64,000 bases of DNA from Beta vulgaris subsp. vulgaris (Eukaryota > Streptophyta > Magnoliopsida > Caryophyllales > Amaranthaceae): assembly GCF_026745355.1 (NCBI RefSeq), contig NC_079205.1:59200593-59264592 (forward strand), in the 5' to 3' direction. Both the position numbers and the translations under genes were made by a program. Every line of letters starts with the position of its first letter. Position 1 is the stretch's first letter. Under the pieces are notes generated by a model that saw only the letters and a list, made by a program, of their open reading frames with translations, was not told the DNA's origin and did no database searches. This document shows positions 1-11,297 of the stretch, piece after piece.

Positions 1-547
1 TATTCGGTAATCTATATTATATAAATCAAACTCTTTCATTCTATTAATATTCAATGATTTAAACATGGTACCCAAATTCTTCCACTTTATTTGAACATAA
101 CCTTGTCTTTTTTATTATTTACTTCCTTCAATATATGAACAAATAAATAACTAAAAAGACCAATAAAAAATTGATTTAAGAAAAACATATCTAAAAAAGT
201 AAAAATAATTATAAATATCTATTCGAATTAAATTTTTTGTAATACTAATGAATAATGAATCTAAAAAAAATGTTAATATGACATACACGTAAAGGCATTC
301 CCGCTAAACATCTTAACAAAGAAGTGACCTTTGTCCGATTTTAGTAGCTAAAAATCTAACTCAAGATTGGCCAAAAACTCTTTAAATCACCTTGCCACGC
401 TGTTTTCTTGAGCATTACAAATTCAATCACTATAATTCATTTCTACAGTTCTACCAACTAACTTTCAAAATCCCAAAATTCAGTTAAACAAAGTCATCAA
501 ACAATAAACAAACACATTCTGTTGTAGTTTCTACTTTCTACTCTCCA
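1..547. other. AT-rich 5' flank, no gene seen
   Basis: I see no gene, RNA or clear transposon end here. It is the upstream region of the DUF295 gene that starts at 548 and presumably holds its promoter, but no convincing TATA box stands out among the many AT runs. The short minus-strand frame over the start of the gene is a shadow. Confidence 0.5.
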
Positions 548-1915
548 ATGGAACCACCACCTGAACAACCGTGTTCCAGTACCAGTAGCACCGCCGCCAA
601 TTTCGCCACAATCGACGAAAACCCCTCTCCATTCTCCAATCTTCCGAACAATGTTGGCCATATCTTCATGACGAACCAAAACCAAGAAACTCATTTTAAG
701 GTTCCAAATCTTGACAATAATAGCGACAGTCCTAAACTCTTCCTTCGTCAATCTTGTTTCTATCTTATTTATCCTCCTATTTCTGCTGATGGTGTGCCAT
801 GGTTGGTCCGAATGATCAAACTCGGGCCCCGAAAATGGCAACTGATCAACCCAGTAATTGATGAAATAACGCCCGATTACTTCATTGCTGATCCCCCCAT
901 TACTGCAAAAATCAATCTGTCGGATTTTCGGGTTCTTGAACTTGCTAAATCGTTCTGTTTAGTTCGTAATTTGAATTATGCAACCATACCTGTATCCAAG
1001 AAAGTTGTGGGCGGGATGGTTCGATATCGAGACTCGAGTGATGAGAAATTTACTGCCTTGGTGCAACTTCAAGAAAATGAAAGAAGTGATGAGGTATTAT
1101 TATGGAAATCAGGGGATCAACAATGGACCAGAATTCGAGTCGGGCCTACACTTGAACAAATAGAAGAAAAACTGCAATGCCAATTCAAGATACTTGATAT
1201 GGTATTTCATAATGGGAAATTTTATATCTTCTATAGTACATCAATAAATGAATGGGAAATTGGTGTTATCGACCCAGATAATAATAGTTGTTCAATATTA
1301 TCTTATCCATTGCAATTCATCGGTTACAAACCGGAAGATGAATTTGTAATGATGCAATACATCGATAACATAAGGTTAACATCAACTAATGATGGATTGT
1401 ACTTCTTTTACAAAGAATCAATGTCCGCGTTCTTGATAAAGGATAATGAACTAGGAGGAGAAGAAAAGAGTTATTGGGAATGTGAACGTTTGTATAACTT
1501 AGGTGATCAGACATTCTTTCTTGGATTTGGTGATAATGTTTCATTTGCACTTCAATCTTCAGCTGAGAAATTACCACAATGGGAGCCTGGTACAATTTGC
1601 TGGTTTGATAGAAATGATTTTATTGTTGATTTAGATGGACATGGTGTCGAAAGAAGGTTTCGGATGCCGGATGGAGTTAAGAGTCTTAGGAGTGTGGAGT
1701 ACCCATACTACCATCTGTATTTCACGATGGCCATTACTGATGAAGAGATAAGAGGGCATGTTTCGACATATCGAGCCATGACAAGGGAGAATCAAGAAAT
1801 GTATACTAGACTCTTCTTTCCGCCTCCTAATTGGGTTCGTTGGTACTGTCCTACCCTTGATGTTGAGGTTAAATTAGATGGCTTACAATTTCATGAACTT
1901 GGTTATAATCGTTAG
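548..1915 (+). CDS. DUF295/KIB1-like beta-propeller protein, F-box missing
   Basis: Single-exon gene of 455 residues. From about residue 75 to the end it matches the plant DUF295 (KIB1-4 beta-propeller) family. Typical pieces are the PWLVRM segment near residue 83, the VFHNGKFY blade around residues 217-224, and the LPQWEPGTICWFDRND and YPYYHLYF stretches near the C-terminus. DUF295 proteins usually begin with an F-box that docks to SKP1 in SCF ubiquitin ligases. Here the N-terminus goes from FSNLP almost directly to THFKVP. The decayed paralogue at 8709 has about 30 extra F-box residues (IMFNIMQFL...WRFALDQL) at that place. So the F-box looks internally deleted while the rest stays open. The ATG at 548 is chosen because MEPPPEQPCSS aligns with the paralogue's start. 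The gene may be functional without SCF binding or may be an early relic. The family call is firm; the cellular role is unknown. Confidence 0.85.
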   Translation: MEPPPEQPCSSTSSTAANFATIDENPSPFSNLPNNVGHIFMTNQNQETHFKVPNLDNNSDSPKLFLRQSCFYLIYPPISADGVPWLVRMIKLGPRKWQLINPVIDEITPDYFIADPPITAKINLSDFRVLELAKSFCLVRNLNYATIPVSKKVVGGMVRYRDSSDEKFTALVQLQENERSDEVLLWKSGDQQWTRIRVGPTLEQIEEKLQCQFKILDMVFHNGKFYIFYSTSINEWEIGVIDPDNNSCSILSYPLQFIGYKPEDEFVMMQYIDNIRLTSTNDGLYFFYKESMSAFLIKDNELGGEEKSYWECERLYNLGDQTFFLGFGDNVSFALQSSAEKLPQWEPGTICWFDRNDFIVDLDGHGVERRFRMPDGVKSLRSVEYPYYHLYFTMAITDEEIRGHVSTYRAMTRENQEMYTRLFFPPPNWVRWYCPTLDVEVKLDGLQFHELGYNR

Positions 1916-3714
1916 TTGATGATACAATGATGATGATGAGGATGCATAGGAAGGAGTATCCATTTAAGAATTAGTAGTAGATTTTAGAAGATTGTATTAT
2001 TTGGTTTACAAGTTAAATGGTGAATACGAAGTTGTCTTCTGTTGCGATATGAGGACTTTAATATAGGTAAACTGTAGATAGAAATTCATCTACTTGATTG
2101 ATAGTTCATCTTGGTTAAGAGTTAGTAATCGAAGTTCTTTCAAATTAGAGACTCTGACTTTGGAAGGATGTTTACTAGATCTTGTAAGAAAAATGAAATT
2201 AGAAATTTTGTGTTGCTACGTGCTACGGTGCTAGAGTTTTTAGTGTTAGTAGTGGAATAAACAAGGTTGTACGTATTTGAAGATCAGTGATAGTATATCT
2301 CTTTTTAGTTATGAAAAAAGTTTTTTTTGTTTTGTTTTGTTGCATCGATACTGTGTGTGTTTACTTTGCATTGGGGTGAATTCTTGTCACTAACCCAAAT
2401 TTCAAAGCAATTTCATTCTAATCTCTAACTTTTTGGGTGGGAAATATTGTTAGAAAATATTGTTACATAAAAATTTCAAATGGAAATACAATTATAAATA
2501 AGTTTTCCTGTATGTGCAATCCATACAAGAATATGGAGGGGAGAGGATAGGAAGAACAAGATTTTGTGTTTCAATCATTTTCATTTTTGTTTTCAGTGAA
2601 TATAATATACTAAGCTACATATTAGAGATAAATGGAAATTGACCAAGTCCAATAAGCTAGCCTCATGCTACACTGGGCTCGGTTGGAATGGGCGAAATAG
2701 AATTCGTGTTGGACTCATACCAAGTTTCTAATATGCGTGAATATGTATCGTCGGACGTACTTAAAGAGGCAAAGTCAGGTCGTGTTATATCGGCAGGATC
2801 CTCTTCATAATGCCAAGATATTCCTTCGGTTGAGAATGAGTGAATCAATAGGGGATTCAACCCATATTGTGCTTGTGTGGGTCTTGCTTAATCTTAAAAA
2901 CCATACCCATGAACGGCCTATGGTCCACCATCGTGTCGTATCGACCTAGCTAGTGCAAGTTGTAACAGTCAACTTTTTGTCAGCTCGATCTATTCCCAAC
3001 TCTATTACATACTCCAATAACGATGTGTAACTTAATCGTTAGTAGTGGATGTGATGTTCACGCATGCAACAATTACATAACACAGAAGTTTTCATATCAA
3101 CATCGCACGATTTTTATAAGATTGTCTAATAGGTTGTTTAGAGTGACTTTTAGTACATACAAAAATAGACCCAAAATATTCTTAATTAGAAGCTTTTTTG
3201 CATGTACAAAAATTATTAAAAAAGACGGTTTAATTTTAATATAAAAGTAGACCTAGTCACTAAATGTATTATACTAGTCACCGAAAGAAATTAACTTAGT
3301 CACTATTGGACTAATTTTCTTTTTAATATTGGACTTACCATTGTCTAATTTTAATTTAAAAGTAGACGGTCTCTTACAAGAGAAACTCTTACATGTAAAC
3401 TTGTTTATTCTTTCTTTAGAATATGCTCAAATGCTCTTCAACTGTTGATACGCATTGACATGAATACTTGTGTGTCTCTGTACTTCGGTACAATTTCTAT
3501 ATTATGGACCTAAACACGCAATTACCAATCTTTGCTCAAGGTCACTACTTTATTTAAGACGTTCCCGTGCTTAATAGTAGGAAACTAGGAATAGACATAA
3601 TTGGGAAATCTGATAATGCATGTTGCAATATATATTTGATGACAAAAGTAATCAAAATTTAAGAAAAATATATGCAACATTTTTAATCTACAGAAAGGGG
3701 ACAATACCCACTTA
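1916..3714. other. Intergenic, no gene recognised
   Basis: This is the 3' flank of the DUF295 gene followed by unassigned sequence. A 70-codon plus-strand frame at 2737-2949 resembles nothing I know. It could be eroded transposon sequence. The stretch ending in AGTAGACGGTCTCTTACAAG near 3362 looks like a transposon terminus of the kind common in plants, but I found no partner end. Confidence 0.4.
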
Positions 3715-4310
3715 GGATGCGTTCTCTTCAACTTAAAAAAATTAAGTTTTAGGTTCAATAAGTTCAGATAAGTTGCAATCAGGTCCAATCAAGACAATAA
3801 GTTCCAATTAGGTCTAATAAGGTCTAGTAAAATCTAATCAGGTGCAATAAGTTTCAATCAGGTCTAATCGGGTCCAATAAGGTCCAAATAGTCAATGTTC
3901 AATAAACATTTGTATTATTGTCCATTATTATATTATTCATATCACTATTAGCTAATTATGTTATTATTAGAATTTTAATTAAAGTACCACAATAATTATA
4001 TAATATTATAGTTGTATTATTGTCTATAATTTTATTAAATATTTGTATTATTGTCTATCATTTTATTATTCATATTACTATTAGCTTATTATGTTATTAT
4101 TAGAATTTTTTATTAAAGTACCACAATGTATAATATTATACTTGTATTATTGTCTATTATTTGATTATTCGTATTACTATTAACTGATTATATTATTATT
4201 AAAAAATATTATAATCATGGTCAAATAAGGTCAAATTATGTTAACATTTTGAGGGGTAGTATTTACGTTAGGGGTAATATTTATGTTATTACTCGTCAAT
4301 TTTTTTTGTC

Positions 4311-5565
4311 TTTTTTTTTTTTTTTGGTGAACTACGGATGCATTACATAAATAAAAACGAGTTTATGGCCGCAGCCTTGTTACAAAGTCTGTCCATAGGT
4401 GCAAAATATAACTAGGGGGGGTGGGGATAATCCTAGTTACATTAATATCTAAAACATCTTTTCTTCCTTCCTTAGCTAGTTTATCCGCGACGGCATTGTA
4501 CGTCCTTGGGCAGTATTGGATCTTCATTTGCTGGAAATATTGGCTGTGATCCCTGCATTGCATAAGAATGTGATCAAGCATGTGAGGTGAGTGGTTAGTT
4601 TGTGCCATTAACGCAATTGCTTTGGAACAGTCCGAGAAGATATTTAGGTGGGTTGTTTCTTGCTCTTTGGCTATCGATAGCGCATACAATATTCCCAATA
4701 GCTCCGCGTGAAGACTGTCATTTGCGTAAACTCTACGCTGAAAGCCCGAGATCCAATGGCCTGCACTATCAAATATAAATCCAGCAACACACGCTGGGTC
4801 CGAGAGGCTAGAAAAGGACGCATCAACCATGATGTGAGACCAAGGGGGTGGGCTTATACTTTGACGGGGAGGAAAAGGTAACTGATGGTTAGAGGGTGGA
4901 TGGGCCTTGATGAACTCTAATGCATTTCGTGTAGCTTTTTGGATAGTGATGCTCGGTGATGGGATGATCGTGTTTTCAAAAACTTTTTTATTTCGCTGCA
5001 CCCAGATTTCCCAACAAATGAACGCGAAGAGAGTACCTGTTGGGATATTGTAAACTTGGTGGTGGCTTTTCAGATTTTGGGCTAGCCAATCCGTGGTGTT
5101 ATGGTCCTGAAGGTTGGCCTGCTGCCACACTTGTGAGGCTACGCTACAGTCCCTAAGTGCATGGAGGGAGTTTTCATCTCGGTGTGAACACAATGGGCAC
5201 AAAGGGGACGTGCTTATCTTTCTTTGATTAAGGAGTGCGTTTGTGGGTAGGCGGTCCCACCAAGCCAACCACAGGAAAAATTTTATTTTTGGAGCAGTGT
5301 GACTTTGCCATAGCCAGTCTAAGTTTTGGGAAGGTTTCCTAGGATTTGTGAGGGTTGTATAGGCTTCCTTAAGGGAGAACTTATTATCACTAACGAAAAT
5401 GGAGAGAGGGAGATCGGGTTTTCGAAGACTCATGGGGGGGATTGGAATGACGACGATACGGAAGGCAATGAAATCCGGAAGGGGGTAGGATAAGAGATTT
5501 AAGTTCCATGTGTTGTTATTCCACAACTCGCACACTCTTTGTGTTTGGTCCATTTTTTGGAGCGG
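4311..5565 (-). mobile_element. 5'-truncated LINE (non-LTR retrotransposon) 3' portion
   Basis: A minus-strand insertion that ends in a 15-base poly(T) at 4311-4325, which is the poly(A) tail of the inserted strand. It carries only the C-terminal part of ORF2 plus a short 3' UTR. Comparison with the empty site in the related element at 27330-27360 places the left boundary directly after GTC and the right boundary before TAAGGTCAAATAAG. I see no clear target-site duplication, and two or three host bases seem to be missing. Confidence 0.75.
4363..5553 (-). CDS. LINE ORF2 C-terminal piece: zf-RVT plus RNase H
   Basis: An uninterrupted 396-codon frame. Residues about 58-145 form the zf-RVT region that follows the reverse transcriptase in plant LINEs (FSLKEAYTTL, KIKFFLWLAWWDRLPTNALL, CPLCSHRDENSLHALRDC). 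Residues about 245-365 form an RVT_3-type RNase H. It shows MVDASF with the first catalytic Asp, the Glu in HAELLGILYAL, the Asp in SDCSKAIALM, and the final Asp in NAVADKLAKEG. The reverse transcriptase and endonuclease domains are absent because the copy is 5'-truncated. The annotated start is just the first ATG after truncation. The lack of stops suggests a fairly recent insertion. It is not a host gene on this evidence. Confidence 0.8.
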   Translation of the reverse strand: MDQTQRVCELWNNNTWNLNLLSYPLPDFIAFRIVVIPIPPMSLRKPDLPLSIFVSDNKFSLKEAYTTLTNPRKPSQNLDWLWQSHTAPKIKFFLWLAWWDRLPTNALLNQRKISTSPLCPLCSHRDENSLHALRDCSVASQVWQQANLQDHNTTDWLAQNLKSHHQVYNIPTGTLFAFICWEIWVQRNKKVFENTIIPSPSITIQKATRNALEFIKAHPPSNHQLPFPPRQSISPPPWSHIMVDASFSSLSDPACVAGFIFDSAGHWISGFQRRVYANDSLHAELLGILYALSIAKEQETTHLNIFSDCSKAIALMAQTNHSPHMLDHILMQCRDHSQYFQQMKIQYCPRTYNAVADKLAKEGRKDVLDINVTRIIPTPPSYILHLWTDFVTRLRP

Positions 5566-5822
5566 GTAAGGTCAAATAAGTTCCAATTGGGTCCAATAAG
5601 GTCTAATAAGTTTCAATGAGGTCAAGTAAGGTCTAATAAATTCCAATCAGGTCTAATAAGTTCCAATCAGGTCAATAAGTTTCAATCAGGTCCAATAAGT
5701 TCCAATAAGGTTCAATCAGGTCCAATAAGTTGAATCAGATCCAATCAGGTCTAATAAGTTCAGTTCAGGTCCAATAAATTAAGTTCAAATAAGTTCAAGG
5801 TTATTCAGGTGAAGAGAATGCA

Positions 5823-7930
5823 CTTGTATTATTGTACATCATTTTATATTCATATCACTATTAACTGATTATGTTATTATCATAATTTTAGTTAAAGTAC
5901 CACAATGATTATTGTATGAATAAAACTAGTACCGCAAGTGCACAGTGTACGATATAACACAAATAGCAAATACGGGCCAAACCCACAAGGATATTGTTAT
6001 TAAATCGTATTACCCACCTACTTATATGAATTTAGCCACTTAGAGTCAACTACAATTACTATAGCAAGAAATCATCTATTAGGAATAGAGCGAGAAAGTT
6101 AACTAAGACTAAAACTAAAAGTAAAAATATAGCAAATGCTAAAGAAACTACCAAATCAAATCCAAAGAGAAACCAAATAAAAATAATGATAGAACACCAC
6201 TAGGAACTAAACTAATGAACTAACAATCAAACTTATCCATAGGAACCATTAATCATAATGTAAGTTGAGATAAGACAAACACAACAACAATCCAAATATC
6301 ATAAAGCCCTTAAGATTCAAATTATAAGACCAAAGATCGTGGTGAATGAAGGAAGAGACTAAATGACGCAGCAAATAAATTAACCAAAAACAAGAGCAGA
6401 TGAAAAATTAACTTTGATACTGCGTGCCAAAGTTCGCAATGATTTACCAATAATTAAAAACAACAAACTAGAAAATGATAAAGCAAAACTAGAACAAAAT
6501 CAATTAAAGCAAGGAACGAAAATACTAGAGATCTTCAAATTAAACTAGAAACAAGAATCTGAACCAAACTATTGTATTTTCGCCACTGTCACCCACGGAA
6601 TGATTAACAACCAAGTCTAAATTAAAAAAAAAAAACTAAACCTAAACTATTGTGAGAAACTGAGAATGTGTTTCTTTTTGTATACTGCTTTTTTTCCCTC
6701 CTTGCTGTTGCTGCCTCTTTTATGGGATTGATTAGCAAGCCCTAATACTCTTTGCTCAGTCAGTTATGTGACTTATGTCGGTCAAGCCCAAATTAAAGTT
6801 GGTTTATTTTACACAAATAAAAGCTGCTACGTTGTAGTGCAATTTAGACCCACTAAATGATTGATTTAGCTCTTTTCTATCTCACACAAAGTTGTAGGGC
6901 TCTAACTCAAATTTCCATAGCCACTTAAATCGTCTCGTTTCGACTTCGCATGAGTGAGATATGGCGAATATACGACAATACCCCTGCACATTTATTTCAT
7001 AAAACACGAATTAAACACATCTTTAGACCTTTAGTATAAATTAGTGATCACTTAATAAATAAAATAGATATAAATACATATTTTCAGCACTAAAATAATA
7101 AACAAGTGACCAAACCCAAACTATTACAAAAGTATAATATTTAGCCCAGATAACTTAACAGACGACACTAAAAATATCATATTAGAGGGTATAAATATGC
7201 AAAAATAAGCACTCATCAATTATATCGTATTATAATTGTATGATTGTCTATTATTTTATTAAATGTTTTTATTATTGTCTATTATTTTATTAAATATTTT
7301 TATTATTGTCTATTATTTTACTATTCGTATTACTATTAGCTGATAATGTTATTATTAAAAATTTTAATTAAAGTACCAAATGTATAGTATTATACTTGTA
7401 TTATTGTCTATTATTTTATTATTCATATTACTATTAGCTGATTATATTATTATTAAAAAATAATATAATCTTGGTCAAATAAGGTTAACAATAATAATCA
7501 TCATAATTACAATATTTTGCAATTCGTCTTTAAATAACTAGAGATAACATGTTTTCACAAGCAACAAGTGAGAGATGAAACTGGAGTGAGATATAAGGAG
7601 TTAATTAATGAATTCTACAACCTTCAAGTAAATGAAAGTGGAGTGAGAGTTGACGAGTTCTACTAGTTTAGTCATAAAACTGAAGGGGGTGACAGAGTTA
7701 ACGAGTTCTACTAGATCCAATAAGGTCTAATAAGTTTCAATCAGGTCCAATAAGGTCTAATAAGTTTCAATCAGGTCCAATAAGGTCTAATAAGTTTCAA
7801 TCAGGTCCAACATGGCCTAATAAGTTACAATCAGGTCAATAAGTTTTAATCAGGTCCAATAAGTTCTAATAAGGTTCAATCAGGTCCAATAAGTTGAATT
7901 AGGTCCAATCAAATCTAATAAGTTTTATTT
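5823..7930. mobile_element. PIF/Harbinger-like element B, ends lost, split by a solo LTR
   Basis: A second copy of the repeat family seen at 3715 and 26272. It starts inside the AT-rich core (TTGTATTATTG) right at the end of element A and ends inside a right-arm array (CAATAAGGTCTAATAAGTTTCAATCAGGT units, about 7710-7925). Neither GGGTGCGTTC tip is present. About 150 bp at 7560-7710 is unlike the other copies. A 1306-bp solo LTR divides the core at 5913-7218. Element A may have inserted into B, or the two may have been joined by deletion; I cannot tell. Confidence 0.55.
5913..7218 (-). mobile_element. Solo LTR of about 1.3 kb with 5-bp target duplication
   Basis: The segment starts with TG (TGTATGAATAAAACTAGT) and ends with CA (AAGCACTCATCA). 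It is flanked on both sides by ATTAT (5908-5912 and 7219-7223). There is no coding frame, primer-binding site or second LTR, so it is best read as a solo LTR left by LTR-LTR recombination. On the minus strand it begins TGATGAGTGCTTATTTTTGC, a style I associate with Ty3/gypsy LTRs. That family call, and so the orientation, is inference. Confidence 0.65.
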
Positions 7931-8708
7931 GTGTAATAATAATGTAATTCTTTCTCCATCCTTTATTTTTATTTCACATTACCATTTAATTAAAACTAGT
8001 TTTTAGTTCCAAACTATGCTTCGGTTAATTGTATCTTTTATTTATCAATATTTTACTTTTAAGTAATAACATATGCTTCTGATCACGGGATCAAATCTTG
8101 GTTTAGTGGTTAAGACATTAGTATATATACTTGTGATCACGGGATCAAATTTTATACAATGCATTTTCTATTATTTTTTTATTATACGTGGATTACATCG
8201 TATGGATCAAATTTCCTCCACTTTTTTTTGTTTTTGTTTTTGTATTTGAGATATATAATTAGCATTTTATTGACTTTTTACAATATTAATATAACTTAAT
8301 CTAATCATATACTTTTTTTTTAGGAGACTAACCATATACTTTTTACCAATAACAACAACTATTATCTTAGTATATATTATTTCTAAAATCTTAAATGACT
8401 ATACTTTTTACAAATAATTAAATTAAAAATATCTATAATTGAAGTATGGCCAGCATTAAAAAAAGTTGATATGATACCGCTAAAATATAGGAAAGATTGT
8501 ATTATAGTCAATCATCTCTCGCTTAGTATACTCTTCCAATTTCTAAATTCGTGCTTAACATAGTACTCGCACTATATATACACCCAAACCATTAAATCCA
8601 CCTGTCATTTACATTTCGTTCCTTTCTTGTCATTCTTGATGCTTGTAAATCCAATTCCCTGAATTCATTCATTCCCAATTTGTACCAACTAATTTTCCCG
8701 CTTAAATA
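7931..8708. other. AT-rich flank of the F-box pseudogene
   Basis: No gene. A 17-bp direct repeat, TGATCACGGGATCAAAT, occurs near 8079 and 8132. The segment between (TTTAGTGGTTAAGACATTAG) looks like tRNA-derived SINE sequence with a weak A-box. A possible TATA box (CACTATATATAC) lies near 8570, about 140 bp before the pseudogene's ATG. Confidence 0.35.
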
Positions 8709-9596
8709 ATGAAAAAAGAAACACCAGCTGAACAACTGTGTTCTAGTAACACCGCCGCCAATGCCGCCGCCAACGACGACGAAAACCACCAAAACACCTC
8801 CTCCCCATGGTCTAATCTTCCAATATTCATAATGTTCAATATCATGCAATTCCTTGATTTCGAAACGGATAGTTTTCGGATTCGATTGGTTCACCCATCT
8901 TGGAGATTCGCATTGGATCAACTTCGCCAACGTAAAACCCATTATTTGAAGGTTCCAAGTCTTAGCAATGGCGGCAAACTCTTCCTTCTCGAAAGCCGAT
9001 TCTACTTGATCTCTCCTCGCAACGCTGCTGATGGTCGTCCATGGTTGGTCTGAATGCGTAAACTAAGACCCAATAAATGGCGCCTGCTTAACCCAGTCAA
9101 TGATGAAATTATGCAAGATTACTTCATTCCTGAACCACACATTCAAGGCCAAGTAGATTTTTCCGATTTTTGGGTTCTTGAACTTGCTAAATCCATTTCT
9201 TTGGTTGATAGCTTAGATTATACTACATATCGCATTCTCATATCCAAGAAAGTTGTGGGTGGACAGGTATTATTCAACTCAACTTACAAATTTACTGCGT
9301 TAGTACAACTTGCAAATGAAAGTGGTGATCATCATGATCATGATGATCAGCTACGTTTATGGAGATCAGGGGATAAAAAATGGTCCAGAATTCTAGTCGG
9401 GCCTACATATGAACAAGGTCCTCATGACTCATATGAGAAACTTGATATCGCATTTCACAATGGAAAATTTTATGTCTTCCGGTTTATCCGATCATAAGAA
9501 GAATGGGAATTTGGTCTTATCAACTTAGTAAACAATTCCTTAGTATTATCTCCAATGAAATTCATGAATAACAACGTTAACCCATAAGATGATTCT

Positions 9597-9740
9597 TGTT
9601 AAGTTTAGGTTAATGTTATGTGTAATCATCTCATTATTCATCAATCAAGTATATATATACCTCCAGCATCTAGGAACCCTATTAGGGATAACATGTTATC
9701 CCTCAAGTCTATCTTAAACATATAAAGATAATTCCTAACA
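9597..9740 (-). repeat. 3' LTR of the copia element
   Basis: 144 bp bounded by TGTTA...TAACA. By eye it differs from the partner LTR at 14204-14346 by about ten substitutions and two small gaps. It contains a perfect 20-bp palindrome at 9684-9703 (AGGGATAACATGTTATCCCT). Confidence 0.9.
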
Positions 9741-10476
9741 CCCTCCCTGAAGTGGGAGCATGCAAATCACGAATGCCCAACTTGGACAATAAAAATTCAA
9801 ACTGAGCCCTACCAAGTGCTTTGGTAAAAATATCGGCCAGTGAAACTTAGTAGGAACATAGGACGGACTCACAAGACCTTCAGTCACAGCATCACGAACG
9901 AAATGACAATCTGCCTCAATGTGTTTTGTACGTTCATGAAACATCGGATTCTGTGCAATATAAAGCAGATTGGCTATCACAATATAGTCGCATGCCTGCA
10001 GGATGTTCAATTCCGAGATCACCTAATAACTGCTTCAACCACCTTAATTCACACACAATAGCAGCCATCGAACGATATTCTGCCTCTACAGATGATCGAG
10101 AACCTGTAGGGTGCTTCTTAGTCTTCCAGGAAATAGGAGAATATCCCAACACTACAAACCACCCACTCACAGATCTCCTAGTAATAGGACAACTAGCCCA
10201 ATCTGAATCACACCATCCCTCCAGGCGTAGATCACTGTCAGAACGAAATAATATGCCATGTCCTAGATTTTTCTTCAAATATCGAACTACGCGTAACACA
10301 GCCTCCCAATGAACCACCTTAGGCACCTGCATAAACTGTGATAAAATGTGAACAGAGTATGCCAGATCAGGTCTCATAACAGCAAGATATATCAATCGGC
10401 CCATCAATCTACGATATTTCTTCGGATCATCAAACACAGGACCCTCTGCCACAGCCAGCTGATGGTGCTGCTCCAT
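9735..10476 (-). pseudogene. copia RNase H, broken
   Basis: It contains the connection segment (RRLMGRLIYLAVMRPDLAYS) and the copia RNase H (CDSDWASCPITRRSVSGWFV, SSVEAEYRSMA, LYCDSQSALY). The C-terminal part HERTKHIEADCHFVRDAV is read in another frame at 9735-10022, so a frameshift lies near 9950. Its end merges with the purine tract next to the 3' LTR. Confidence 0.85.
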
Positions 10477-10581
10477 AGGAAACTCTGCAGGTTTCGCCCC
10501 AACCCTGCCTCCACAATGATATCCAATGCATACTTCCTTTAACTCATAAAAATTCCCTGTGGCCCCCTGGCAAACTCAAGA

Positions 10582-11122
10582 TCAAGAAAATATTTCAAAG
10601 CTCCCAAATCCTTCATTTTGAAACATTTCCCAAGGTAAGCTTTGAAGTTCAGTAAAGCTTTTTTTATCATTTTCTGCAATAATCATGTCATCCACATAGA
10701 TGAGAACATTCAACTGAATATTATTCCTAGTAAACGTAAACAAGAAATAGTCAGAATAGGACTGCTTAAATCCATATGTTTTCAAAGCAGTGGCCAATTT
10801 TTGCAAACCAACATCTAGGTGCCTGCTTCAAGCCATACAATGATTTCTTCATCCTGCACACTAGATTAGACTTATGTCCCTGAAAGCCAGGTGGAATTTT
10901 CATGTACACTTCTTCCTCCAAATCTTCATGTAAGAAGGCATTATGGACATCCATATGATGAATGTCCCATTTCTTGACTGATGCAACGGCCAGGAAAGTA
11001 TGAACAATAATCATTTTTGCTACTGGGGTAAACGTTTCGTTATAATCAAGCCCTTCCACCTGATGATGGCCAAAGATAACCAATCGTGCCTTCAGTCTCT
11101 GAAGGTTTCCTTTCTCATCCAT
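10582..11122 (-). pseudogene. copia reverse transcriptase, broken
   Basis: Two overlapping frames hold the reverse transcriptase. The first (11122-10766) has KARLVIFGHHQVEGLDYNET, MDVHNAFLHEDLEEEVYM and SLYGLKQAPRCW. The second (10806-10582) has the catalytic YVDDMIIAEND box. A frameshift near 10790 separates them, so no functional polymerase can be made. Confidence 0.85.
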
Positions 11123-11297
11123 ATTTTTTTGTTACACCCACTTACTCCCAATGCCTTTTTTCCTGGAGGAAGTGGTTGTAATTCCCAGGTGCCCTGATTT
11201 TCCAGAGCTTGTATCTCAACTCCCATGGCCTCACGCCACCCTTCATGTTTTATGGCATCTTTAAATAATTTTGGAGGATCCCTTGAAATTATAGCAG

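Larger units (their letters stand above)
3715..5822. mobile_element. PIF/Harbinger-like element A, carrying a LINE fragment
   Basis: The left end (GGATGCGTTCTCTTCAACTT) is preceded by TTA. The right end reads GAGAATGCAC, so the two tips are inverted copies of each other. Between the tips lie arrays of short direct repeats built on AATAAGGTC/AATAAGTTCCAATCAGG, and an AT-rich core with roughly 105-bp repeats (ATTATTGTCTATTATTTTAT type). The layout matches the intact copy at 26272-27644, whose TTA target duplication and GGGTGCGTTCT tips suggest a non-autonomous PIF/Harbinger element. The last two or so bases of the right tip are lost and the flanking triplet there is TTG, not TTA. A LINE fragment (about 4311-5565) sits in the right arm. 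Confidence 0.65.
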
